Of a DNA stretch of 64,000 nt, positions 35,474-44,637 are shown piece by piece (the stretch's first letter is position 1; every line of letters starts with the position of its first letter). The stretch comes from Plesiocystis pacifica SIR-1 (lineage in GTDB: Bacteria > Myxococcota_A > Polyangia > Nannocystales > Nannocystaceae): positions 24,662 through 88,661 of the forward strand of contig NZ_ABCS01000032.1 of the NCBI RefSeq assembly GCF_000170895.1. The letters are read 5' to 3'. The notes beneath the pieces were generated by a model. It saw nothing but the letters and a program-made list of their open reading frames with translations. It made no database searches and was not told the origin of the DNA. The position numbers were made by a program, and so were the translations under genes.

Positions 35474-37060
35474 GTGACCACGACCCTCTACCCCGTCTGG
35501 CGGGAGCTGCTGTGCGACGGCGAGACTCCCGTCGGGGTCTTCGCCCGCCTGCGCCGCGCCTTCGCAGGCGAGCGCAGCTGCTTTTTGCTCGAGTCCGTCG
35601 TCGGCGGTGAGCGCTGGGCCCGGTGGAGCATCATCGGCGTCGGCCACCGGGCGCACTGCCGCGGGCGCTGGGTCGGCCGCGGCCCCGAGGCGCGGCTGGT
35701 CGTCGAGGCCGAGGCTGGCCCCGGCTTCCCGCCGAGCGTCGCCGAGCTCGCCGGCGACAAGGGCGGCGTCGGCGAGGGCGGGGGCGGCCGCTTCATCGAG
35801 GCCCTGCTGGCCCGCTACCACACGGGCCTCGAGCAGGTCGACGAGGGCATGCCCCGCTTTTGGGGCGGCGTCGTCGGGGTCTGGGGCCACGACATGGTCC
35901 GCGACCTCGAGCGCGTGCCCCCGCCGATCCGCGAGGCCGCGCCCGCGGACGACCTCCCCGCCTTCGAGCTGTTGGTCACGGACACCGTGGTCATCTTCTA
36001 CACGCTCTCGCAAAAGGTCCGCGTGGTCGCGACGCACTGCCCGGCCGAGGACGACGGCGAAGCCCGGGGCGAGGCGGCCGCGCGGGCTCGGGTCGACGCC
36101 GTGGTCGCGGTGCTGCGCGCGGGCGCGGGCCTGCTCGCGCCGCTGCGCATCGCCGAGGACGTCCCCGTGCCGCCGCCGCGCAAGGCCCCGGCCTGGGCCG
36201 AGCTCGACTTCCCCGCTCGCGTGCGCGCGGCCAAGCGCTACGTCGAGTCCGGCGACGCCTTCCAGGTGGTGCTCAGCCAGCGCTTCGACGAGCCGCTGAT
36301 GGACGCCTCGGGCGGCCGGGCCGACCCCCTCGACGTCTACCGCATGCTGCGGGTCACCAACCCCTCGCCCTACATGTACCTGCTCGACTTCCCCTCGGCG
36401 GTGCTCGCCGGGGCCTCGCCCGAGGTCATGGTCCGGGTCGACCGCGACGACGGCAAGGTCACGGTCCGGCCCATCGCGGGGACGCGGCGGCGCGGCGAGA
36501 CCAAAGCGGAAGACCTCGCCCTCGAGCGGGAGCTCCTCGAGGACCCAAAGGAGCGGGCCGAGCACCTGATGCTCATCGATCTCGGCCGCAACGACGTCGG
36601 CCGGGTCGCGGCGCCGGGCACCGTCAAGCTCGAGGACTCCCACGTCATCGAGCGCTACTCCAAGGTCATGCACATCGTGTCCGAGGTCTCGGGCGTGCTC
36701 GGGGCCGGGCACAGCGTGGTCGATGCCCTGCGCTCGACCTTCCCCGCGGGCACGCTCTCGGGGGCGCCCAAGGTCCGCGCCCTCGAGATCATCGACGAAC
36801 TCGAGCCGGCCCCGCGCGGCTGGTACGGCGGCGCCGTGGGCTACTTCGCCTTCGACGGCGGCGCCGACTTTGCGATCTGCATCCGCTCGGTGGTGTTCTG
36901 CGCCGACGCCATGCGCGTCCAGGCCGGGGCGGGCATCGTCTACGACTCGGACCCTGAAGCCGAGGACGACGAGTGCGCGCGCAAGGCCAGCGCCGTGCTC
37001 CGAGCCATCGCCATGGCGCGCCACGGAAGCGCCGGAGAGGGAGGCCCCCGTGGCCGCTGA
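35474..37060 (+). CDS. trpE: Anthranilate synthase component I
   Basis: A 528-aa enzyme converting chorismate to anthranilate with ammonia supplied by TrpG; the first step of tryptophan synthesis. The N-terminal LLES motif (CFLLESVVGG) is the tryptophan feedback site. The chorismate-binding domain has the conserved PIAGTRRRG, LGRNDVGRV and FPAGTLSGAPKVRA segments. GTG 35474 is chosen over GTG 35438 because the -10 box TAGACT lies between them. It overlaps trpG by 11 nt. Confidence 0.95.
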   Translation: MTTTLYPVWRELLCDGETPVGVFARLRRAFAGERSCFLLESVVGGERWARWSIIGVGHRAHCRGRWVGRGPEARLVVEAEAGPGFPPSVAELAGDKGGVGEGGGGRFIEALLARYHTGLEQVDEGMPRFWGGVVGVWGHDMVRDLERVPPPIREAAPADDLPAFELLVTDTVVIFYTLSQKVRVVATHCPAEDDGEARGEAAARARVDAVVAVLRAGAGLLAPLRIAEDVPVPPPRKAPAWAELDFPARVRAAKRYVESGDAFQVVLSQRFDEPLMDASGGRADPLDVYRMLRVTNPSPYMYLLDFPSAVLAGASPEVMVRVDRDDGKVTVRPIAGTRRRGETKAEDLALERELLEDPKERAEHLMLIDLGRNDVGRVAAPGTVKLEDSHVIERYSKVMHIVSEVSGVLGAGHSVVDALRSTFPAGTLSGAPKVRALEIIDELEPAPRGWYGGAVGYFAFDGGADFAICIRSVVFCADAMRVQAGAGIVYDSDPEAEDDECARKASAVLRAIAMARHGSAGEGGPRGR

Positions 37061-37769
37061 TCGCAAAGTTGATCACCAAGCGAGGATGTCGCCGGTCGGC
37101 GAGGGCGGGCGTCGCTTTTCGCCGCCCGAGGGCGCGAGCGCCCGAGCCACGGAGATCGCCGGCGAGGCGGTGTCCGTCGCCGGGGCCCGGGTCCTGGTCG
37201 TCGACAACTACGACTCCTTCACCTTCAACCTCGTGCAGTACCTGCTCGAGCTCGGGGCGGTCGTCGACGTCTACCGCAACGACGCGATCACGGCGCAGCA
37301 GGTCCTCGCCGACGGCCCCAGCCACCTGCTGCTCTCGCCGGGCCCCGGCCGCCCCGAGGACAGCGGCGTGTGCCAGGACCTGTGCCGCCTGGTCGTCGAC
37401 GCCCAGCGCTGCCTCGAGCCGCTGCCGACCTTGGGCGTGTGCCTGGGTCACCAGACCCTGTGCGAGGTCCACGGCGCGACGGTCGAGCGCGCCGGTCGGA
37501 TCATGCACGGCAAGCGCTCACCGATCGTCCACGACGGCTCGGGCCTCTACGCCGGCCTGCCCAGCCCCCACGAGGCCACGCGCTACCACAGCCTGATCGT
37601 CGACGAGGCGACCTTGCCGGCGTCGCTCGTGGCCGTGGCCCGGACCCCCGAGGGCGAGCTGATGGCCGTGCGCCACGAGAGCCGCCCGGTGTTCGGGGTG
37701 CAGTACCACCCGGAGTCGATCCTGACCGAGTGGGGGCACCGCTTGCTGCTCAACTTCTTGCGCGCGTAG
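37050..37769 (+). CDS. trpG: Anthranilate synthase component II (glutamine amidotransferase)
   Basis: A 239-aa class I amidotransferase that releases ammonia from glutamine for TrpE. It has VDNYDSFTFNLVQYL at the start of the domain, the nucleophile Cys in GVCLGHQ and the His-Glu pair in YHPES. The start GTG 37050 is 7 nt after GGAGG and overlaps trpE; ATG 37086 is an alternative. The roughly 45-residue N-terminal lead is longer than usual for the family. It is the last gene of the trpEG unit; a convergent gene follows. Confidence 0.93.
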   Translation: MAADRKVDHQARMSPVGEGGRRFSPPEGASARATEIAGEAVSVAGARVLVVDNYDSFTFNLVQYLLELGAVVDVYRNDAITAQQVLADGPSHLLLSPGPGRPEDSGVCQDLCRLVVDAQRCLEPLPTLGVCLGHQTLCEVHGATVERAGRIMHGKRSPIVHDGSGLYAGLPSPHEATRYHSLIVDEATLPASLVAVARTPEGELMAVRHESRPVFGVQYHPESILTEWGHRLLLNFLRA

Positions 37770-37790
37770 TCAGATTGCGCGCGTAGTCAG
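37758..37790. repeat. 17-bp tandem duplication across the trpG stop codon
   Basis: TTGCGCGCGTAGTCAG occurs at 37758-37773 and again at 37775-37790, separated by one A. The first copy contains the trpG stop (TAG 37767-37769). The second copy reaches into the end of the convergent gene. It looks like a simple slippage duplication. Confidence 0.85.
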
Positions 37791-38434
37791 TGGCCGATGA
37801 GCCGCGGTCGAGGGTCCCGGCTCGCAACCACGGCGTGCACGTGGACGCGCACGCCGAGGGGCACGAGCTGCTCCTCGAGCACCCACCGCCCGTCCTCGAA
37901 GCCGCAGCCGTGGGCGTGGAGGAAGCGGCGGACTCGGAGGTGGGCGGCGGGGTCGAGGCCGCTGGCCAGGCGCGCGCCGCCTCGCTCGGGGGGCGCCTGG
38001 GCGACGAGGGTGTTGGGCGGCCAGCGCTCGTCGCCGAGCTCGAGGGCGGCGCTGTGGCAGGTGTCGATGATCAGCTGGCAGCCGCCGCGGGCGAAGGAGC
38101 TCGCGCGCAGGCGCCAGGCCAGGCAGGGGAGGCCAGACACGGGCGCGCGCAGGGGGGCGTCGCGCAGCCGCGGCAAGGTGGGGTGGGGGACGAAGCTCGC
38201 GCTCGCGTCGGCGTCGGCGTTTGCGGTGGGTCGCGCTCGCTCCAGGCGGGGCCGCAGGGCGATCCAGGTCACGCCCGCGCAGCGCAGGCAGGGGCGCTCG
38301 CTCCCGGGGCTCGCCGTGCCACAGCGGGCGCAGGCGTAGGCAGCTTGGAGCGGGAGCCCCCGCTGGGAGAGGGGGGACTCGAACGCGGGGGCTCGATGAT
38401 GGCGCAGGTCCACGGCGGGGGGCGTCCAGGGCAT
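37787..38434 (-). CDS. Hypothetical zinc-ribbon protein inside the trp cluster
   Basis: A 215-aa protein with a CxxC-x10-CxxC zinc ribbon (Cys35, 38, 49, 52) near the N-terminus. The middle and C-terminal parts (about 85-210), with APVSGLPCLAWRLRA and VLEEQLVPLGVRVHVHAVV, resemble the GIDE-type beta-domain, but this is a weak recognition and no enzyme activity can be inferred. It lies on the opposite strand between trpG and trpD and so splits the tryptophan genes into two transcription units. High GC at third codon positions supports it being coding. Confidence 0.62.
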   Translation of the reverse strand: MPWTPPAVDLRHHRAPAFESPLSQRGLPLQAAYACARCGTASPGSERPCLRCAGVTWIALRPRLERARPTANADADASASFVPHPTLPRLRDAPLRAPVSGLPCLAWRLRASSFARGGCQLIIDTCHSAALELGDERWPPNTLVAQAPPERGGARLASGLDPAAHLRVRRFLHAHGCGFEDGRWVLEEQLVPLGVRVHVHAVVASRDPRPRLIGH

Positions 38435-38494
38435 CGCGTCGGGCCAACTGGCTCGTCAACAATCGATTCCCACCGCCTGACTTTGGCGGACTGT

Positions 38495-38500
38495 TAGGGT
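38495..38500 (+). promoter_or_regulatory. Candidate -10 box of trpD
   Basis: TAGGGT ends 6 nt before ATG 38507. It gives the second trp unit (trpDCFBA) its own leaderless-type promoter. Confidence 0.5.
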
Positions 38501-38506
38501 TGCGCC

Positions 38507-39580
38507 ATGAGCGAAGCGGCCCCAGCCATGCGCGCAGGACTGCGCACCCTCGCCTCCGGCCATCACCTCAGCACCTCGAGCAGCGCCGCGATCTTCCGCG
38601 AGATCATGGCCGGCGCGTGCGACCCCGCGCAGATCGGCGCCCTGCTCATGGGTCTGGCCATCAAGGGCGAGACCATGGGCGAGATCAGCGGGGCGGCGGA
38701 GGCCATGCGCGAGGCCTCGACCCTCGTCCCGACCGCGCGCGAGCGGGTCATCGATCTGTGCGGAACCGGGGGCAGCGGCGTCCCCCGGCGCAACGTGTCG
38801 ACGGCGGCGTCCCTGGCCGTGGCGGCCTGCGGGGTCGCGGTCGCCAAGCACGGCAACCGGGCCGCGTCCTCGCGCAGCGGCAGCGCCGACGTGCTCGAGG
38901 CCCTCGGGGTCAACGTCCAGGCCTCCCCCGAGGTCGTCGGCCGGTGCATCGACGAGGTCGGCGTGGGCTTTTTGTTCGCCCGCACCCTGCACCCGGCCAT
39001 GGGCCACGCCGCGCCGGTGCGCCGGGCCCTGGGCGTGCGCACCGTGTTCAACCTCTTGGGCCCGCTCACCAACCCGGCCCGGGTCCGGCGGCAGGTCCTG
39101 GGCGTGTTCGATCCGCGCCGCTGCCACGACCTGGCCCGGGCCCTCGGCAGCCTCGGGAGCGAGCGGGTGTTCGTCGTCCACGGCTTTCGCGCGGGGGTGC
39201 GCGCGGCCCCCGACGCGCCCGCCGGCGTCGACGATCTCAGCCCCGAGGGGGAGTCCCTGGTGGTCGAGTGGCGGGGGGGCGAGCTCGTCGAGCACGTGCT
39301 CCGGCGGGCCGACTTTGGCCTCGACGATCGCCCCCTCGCCGAGATCGCGGGCGGGGATCCGGGGGACAACGCGGCGGCCCTGCGCGGCCTGGTCGGGGGC
39401 GGGGAGCCGGCCTACCGCGAGGCCGTGATGCAGGCGGCGGCCCTGGGCCTGGTCGTCGCCGGGGACGAGCCGGCCTGTGCCGAGACCCTGAGCGCGGCCG
39501 CGGCCCGGGTCGGGGAGGCCCTGGCGTCCGGGGCCGTGCGCGGCGTCCTGGAGCAGCTGGTCGCAGTCTCGAATCGTTAG
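38507..39580 (+). CDS. trpD: Anthranilate phosphoribosyltransferase
   Basis: A 357-aa enzyme joining anthranilate to PRPP. The PRPP-binding motif CGTGGSG is preceded by VIDLCG, and the anthranilate-site motifs AKHGNRAASSRSGSADVLEALGV and FNLLGPLTNPA are present. It starts the second trp unit. An 81-nt gap follows, with a hairpin-forming repeat (about 39587-39622, GCCCTCGG copies) that might slow transcription, then trpC. Confidence 0.95.
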   Translation: MSEAAPAMRAGLRTLASGHHLSTSSSAAIFREIMAGACDPAQIGALLMGLAIKGETMGEISGAAEAMREASTLVPTARERVIDLCGTGGSGVPRRNVSTAASLAVAACGVAVAKHGNRAASSRSGSADVLEALGVNVQASPEVVGRCIDEVGVGFLFARTLHPAMGHAAPVRRALGVRTVFNLLGPLTNPARVRRQVLGVFDPRRCHDLARALGSLGSERVFVVHGFRAGVRAAPDAPAGVDDLSPEGESLVVEWRGGELVEHVLRRADFGLDDRPLAEIAGGDPGDNAAALRGLVGGGEPAYREAVMQAAALGLVVAGDEPACAETLSAAAARVGEALASGAVRGVLEQLVAVSNR

Positions 39581-39661
39581 CCCTCGGTTGGCCCTCGGCT
39601 GGACCACGGCCGGAGGGCTGGCTCCCCCCCGGGCATATCGGCTACGCTCTGGCGAAGCGCG

Positions 39662-40456
39662 ATGAGCAGCGAAGCCACCTACCTCGACGACATCCTCGCG
39701 GCCAAGCGGGCCGAACTCGAGACGGTGCGACCAGGCAACACCAGCTGGCAGCAGCTCGACGCCCTGCTCGCCGAGCTCCCGCCGTGTCGGGACCTGTGGG
39801 GCGCGCTGGCGGGCGGGCACAAGCCGCGGGCCATCGCCGAGTTCAAGCGCCGCTCGCCCAGCGAGGGCCCGCTGCGCGAGAGCGCCGACCCCAAGCACAT
39901 CGCCTCGCTCTACGTCGCCGCCGGCGCGGCCGCCATCAGCGTGCTCACCGACCGCCACTTCGACGGCAGCTTCGAGGACCTGCGCACGGTCCGGGCCGCG
40001 GTGTCCGTGCCGGTGCTGTGCAAGGACTTCATCATCAGCCGCAGCCAGATCATTCGCGCGCGCCAAGAGGGCGCCGACGCCATCTTGCTGATCGTCGCGG
40101 CCCTCGAGCCGCCGATGCTCCGCGACCTGCACAACTTCGCCACCGACCTGGGGCTGCAGTGCCTGGTCGAGGCCCACGACGACCACGAGGTCGAGCGGGC
40201 CATGGCGGCCGGCGCGAAGATCGTCGGGCTCAACTCGCGCAACCTCCAGACCTTCGAGGTCGACCTCGACAACATCATCCGCTACCGCCCGGACGTCCCC
40301 CGGGAGGGCTTCCTCTACGTCGGCGAGAGCGGCATCCAAGATCGCAAGGACGTCCGGCGTCTGCGCGCGGCGGGGGTCGACGCGATCCTGGTCGGCTCGG
40401 TGCTGATGCGCTCCGAAGATCCCGGGGCCAAGCTCGCCGAGCTGATCGCGCCCTGA
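39662..40456 (+). CDS. trpC: Indole-3-glycerol-phosphate synthase
   Basis: A 264-aa TIM barrel that closes the indole ring. Diagnostic segments are IAEFKRRSPSEG (catalytic Lys), LTDRHFDGSFEDL, VLCKDFIISRSQI (second Lys) and VGLNSRNLQTFEVD. It is a stand-alone TrpC, not fused to TrpF. A TACGCT hexamer ends 13 nt before the ATG and might be an additional promoter. It is followed by trpF 10 nt later. Confidence 0.95.
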   Translation: MSSEATYLDDILAAKRAELETVRPGNTSWQQLDALLAELPPCRDLWGALAGGHKPRAIAEFKRRSPSEGPLRESADPKHIASLYVAAGAAAISVLTDRHFDGSFEDLRTVRAAVSVPVLCKDFIISRSQIIRARQEGADAILLIVAALEPPMLRDLHNFATDLGLQCLVEAHDDHEVERAMAAGAKIVGLNSRNLQTFEVDLDNIIRYRPDVPREGFLYVGESGIQDRKDVRRLRAAGVDAILVGSVLMRSEDPGAKLAELIAP

Positions 40457-40466
40457 TGTGAGGCCC

Positions 40467-41180
40467 ATGGCCGCTTCCTTGGCCGTCGCCGCGCCCGGCC
40501 TCAAGGTCTGCGGGCTGACCCGGGCCGAGGACCTGCGCGCCTGCGCCGAGCTCGGCGTCGACATGGTCGGCCTCAATTTCTGGCCCGGCTCCAAGCGCTT
40601 CCTCGAGCTCGACGCGGGCCGGCGGGTGCTCGAGCAAGCGCGGGGCGAGCACCCAGCGGCCCGCTTCGAGCCCGCGCGCGTGGGCGTGTTCGTGGACGCG
40701 CCGCTCGACGCCGTCGCGGCCCACGTCGAGGCCTGGTCGCTCGCGGCGATCCAGCCCCACGGCGACGCCCCCGTCGAGCCCTACGCCGCGTTGGCCCAGC
40801 GCCTCGGCGTCGCGTGGGTGTGGGTGATCCGCGGGACCCCGGCGCTGGAGCGGCTGCGCCTGCCCGAGCCGGCGCCGCAGCTCGTGCTGCTCGACGCCGC
40901 GGTCCCGGGCTACGGCGGGGCCGGGCACCGGACCGACTGGGACTGGGCCGCGCAGGCCGTGATCGCCCTCTCACCCACGCCGGTGTGGATCGCCGGGGGG
41001 ATTCACCCGGGCAACGTCACCGAGGTCCTCGGCCAGGTTCGTCCCGCGGGTGTCGACCTGGCCAGCGGGGCCGAGCTCTCTGGGGCGCGCCAGGGTGAGA
41101 AGGATCGGGCCGCGATCGCGGCGTTGGTCCGCGCCCGGGACCACGCACGCGCCTCGCTGCGGGGCAAGCCCGCCGACTGA
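40467..41180 (+). CDS. trpF: Phosphoribosylanthranilate isomerase
   Basis: A 237-aa TIM barrel that isomerises PRA to CdRP. The catalytic Cys is in LKVCGLT, the general acid Asp lies in the LLDAAVPGYGGAGHRTDW loop, and GGIHPGNV is the phosphate-binding loop. The ATG at 40467 is chosen over GTG 40458, which lies 1 nt after the trpC stop. The C-terminal tail is about 20 residues longer than usual. It stands between trpC and trpB, the usual order. Confidence 0.93.
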   Translation: MAASLAVAAPGLKVCGLTRAEDLRACAELGVDMVGLNFWPGSKRFLELDAGRRVLEQARGEHPAARFEPARVGVFVDAPLDAVAAHVEAWSLAAIQPHGDAPVEPYAALAQRLGVAWVWVIRGTPALERLRLPEPAPQLVLLDAAVPGYGGAGHRTDWDWAAQAVIALSPTPVWIAGGIHPGNVTEVLGQVRPAGVDLASGAELSGARQGEKDRAAIAALVRARDHARASLRGKPAD

Positions 41181-41236
41181 AGGAAGGGGCGCGCCGGGGC
41201 GCTTGCGCTTCGCGGCCCCCGGCGGGAAGCTCCGGC

Positions 41237-42515
<1,279 letters not shown>

Positions 42516-42523
<8 letters not shown>

Positions 42524-43379
42524 GACGCAGACGCAGACACAGGCACAGGCACAGGCACAGACCAGCCGGATCGCGGCGCGCTTCGCTGCCTGCCGCGCGC
42601 AGGGCAGGGCGGCCCTGGTCGGCTACCTGACCGCCTACGACCCGGACCGCGACGCGAGCTTGGCCCACATCCTCGCCGCCTGCGAGGCCGGCCTCGACGT
42701 GCTCGAGCTCGGCGTGCCGTTTTCGGACCCGACCGCGGACGGTGCGGAGATCCAAGCGGCGATGGTCCGCGCGCTCGCGGCCGGTGCCACCTTTGACGGC
42801 GCCCTCGACCTGGCCCGGGCCGTCCGCGAGCGCTTCCCGGACCTGCCGATCGTGCTCTTTGGCTACGCGAACCCGCTGCTGCGCGCGGCGGGGCGGCTGG
42901 CGGAGGACGGGGCAGGCGGCGGCGAGGCGCAGCTGTGTCGGGCCCTCGCCGAGGTCGTCGACGGCCTGCTCGTGGTCGACCTGCCCCCGGAAGAGGCCGC
43001 GATCCTGCGCGAGCCGGCGCGGGCGGCAGGCCTCGACTGGATCGCCCTGTCGGCGCCCACGAGCCCTCCGGCCCGGCGCGACCGCCTGGTTGCTGGGGCC
43101 AGCGGCTTCATCTACGCCGTCAGCCTCACGGGGGTCACCGGCGCGGCCCTCGACGCCAGCAGCGAAGGGGTGCGCGCGCAGATCGAGGATCTGCGCGGCC
43201 GCAGCGAGCTGCCCGTCGCCGTGGGCTTTGGCGTGCGCGAGCCGGAGCAGGTCGCGGTCCTCGCCCAGCTCGCGGACGGGGTCGTGGTCGGCAGCGCCCT
43301 CGTGCGCGCGGCCAAGACCGGCAGCGAGGCCCTGGCGGCCAAGGTCCAGGCGCTGCGCGGCGCCTGCTCGCGCTCCTGA
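42516..43379 (+). CDS. trpA: Tryptophan synthase alpha chain
   Basis: A 287-aa TIM barrel that cleaves indole-glycerol-phosphate and passes indole to TrpB. The catalytic Glu and Asp lie in LELGVPFSDPTADG; YAVSLTGVTGA is the flexible loop and VGFGVREPEQV the phosphate-binding region. The N-terminus has a short Gln/Thr/Ala repeat (QTQTQAQAQAQ) encoded by CACAGG/CAGGCA repeats. It overlaps the trpB end by 8 nt and is the last gene of the trp unit. Confidence 0.96.
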
Positions 43380-43473
43380 CCGTCGCTGGCCGAGCTCGGA
43401 GGGGGGTGGTCCACTCGACCGACCCACGGTGCCGCGGGGCGAATCCCGGGGTGTGTCCGTGGAGGCGCCGAGC

Positions 43474-43479
43474 TATGGT
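43474..43479 (+). promoter_or_regulatory. Candidate -10 box of the lipoprotein gene at 43486
   Basis: TATGGT ends 6 nt before GTG 43486 and selects this start among several in-frame GTG codons. Confidence 0.5.
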
Positions 43480-43485
43480 CAGGCG

Positions 43486-44637
43486 GTGAGGTCCGCGACG
43501 ACCAGCCGCTTCGGGGCGGCGCTTGGGGTGCTGGGCGCGGCGGCGCTGGGGCTGCTCGCGTCGTCGGCGTGCACCATGCCCATCCCGGACGCGCGGGTCC
43601 TGACGAGCACCCGAGCCATCGCCCTCCAGTCCGAGATCCTGGTCGCGGGGCCGCTGTTCCCCGAGCGCCTCGACTCCCCGGTGGTCCTGCCCGAGAGCCC
43701 GATCACCGAGCTCATGCCCGGCGATCGGGTGCGCGTCGAGGGGGTCATCGTCGACACCTCGGCCGAGCCCCTGGCGGCGAGCGAGGTCGAGAGCCTGTGG
43801 TTTCAGTGCGGCAGCAACTGCTACCTCATGGGCTCCCGCCTCGACCGCAGCCTGGGCGACGTGGACTGCGACGCGGTCGAGGACTACGACCTCGACTCGC
43901 GCTGCGTCCTGGGCACGGGCGACCTCGGCTTCGAGTTTGATCTGCCGCCCCTGACCCAGCGGGCCGCGAACACGGAGAACATGTATCTGTTCGCGGTGTT
44001 CGCCTGGGGCGGGCGCCGGGCCGAGGACTGCTGGGAGGCGCGCAAGGCCCTGGACGGCAGCCTGGACGGCTGCGCCTTCGTCAACCACACCGTCGAGCTC
44101 GGGCCCAGGTGGCTGCTCCAGGTCCACGCCGACGCCGAGGGCTTGGAGACCGTCGTGCCCCTCGAGCACGTGCCCTTCGCGGCCTTCCTGCAGGCGGCCA
44201 ACCACCCGCCCTTCCTCGCGGGCATCAGCCTTGGCGTCGATGGTTCACTGAACAGCCTCGTGGCTGGGGCCGAGGCACCGGAGCTCGCCTTCCCGATTCC
44301 CGTGCGCCGCGGCCAGACCCTCGACATCGTCCCCGTGCTCGACGAGGACGCGCAGCTGCTCCAGACCATCATCAACACCACGGACCCCGACGGCTTGGTG
44401 TTCGTGCCCTGGCCCGAGGCCGTCAATTTTCGACACTACACCACCGCAGGGCTGCGGACCCCGGCGGCGGCCTCGGACAGCCTCGAGGTGCAGCCTGCCC
44501 TGCTGAGCCTGGAACGAGCGGAGCTGGTCGTCGAACAGTCGGCCGAGGTGGGGGAGGTCCTCCGGGTGGTGCTGGTGGTCTCCGACGCCCGCGGCGGGGA
44601 CGTGGTGCGCTGGCTGGCCTTCGAGGTCGTGGAGTGA
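43486..44637 (+). CDS. Hypothetical lipoprotein paired with a TonB-dependent receptor
   Basis: A 383-aa lipoprotein; the signal peptide ends in lipobox ASSAC (Cys29). The mature part looks beta-rich, with a Cys-containing loop (FQCGSNCYLMGS) and no motif I recognise. Longer reads of the frame back to 42742 are not coding (they overlap trpA). The stop overlaps the start of the receptor gene (GTGA), so the two proteins are made together. A surface lipoprotein that works with the receptor, in the way SusD works with SusC, is a reasonable guess, but there is no SusD similarity. Confidence 0.78.
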   Translation: MRSATTSRFGAALGVLGAAALGLLASSACTMPIPDARVLTSTRAIALQSEILVAGPLFPERLDSPVVLPESPITELMPGDRVRVEGVIVDTSAEPLAASEVESLWFQCGSNCYLMGSRLDRSLGDVDCDAVEDYDLDSRCVLGTGDLGFEFDLPPLTQRAANTENMYLFAVFAWGGRRAEDCWEARKALDGSLDGCAFVNHTVELGPRWLLQVHADAEGLETVVPLEHVPFAAFLQAANHPPFLAGISLGVDGSLNSLVAGAEAPELAFPIPVRRGQTLDIVPVLDEDAQLLQTIINTTDPDGLVFVPWPEAVNFRHYTTAGLRTPAAASDSLEVQPALLSLERAELVVEQSAEVGEVLRVVLVVSDARGGDVVRWLAFEVVE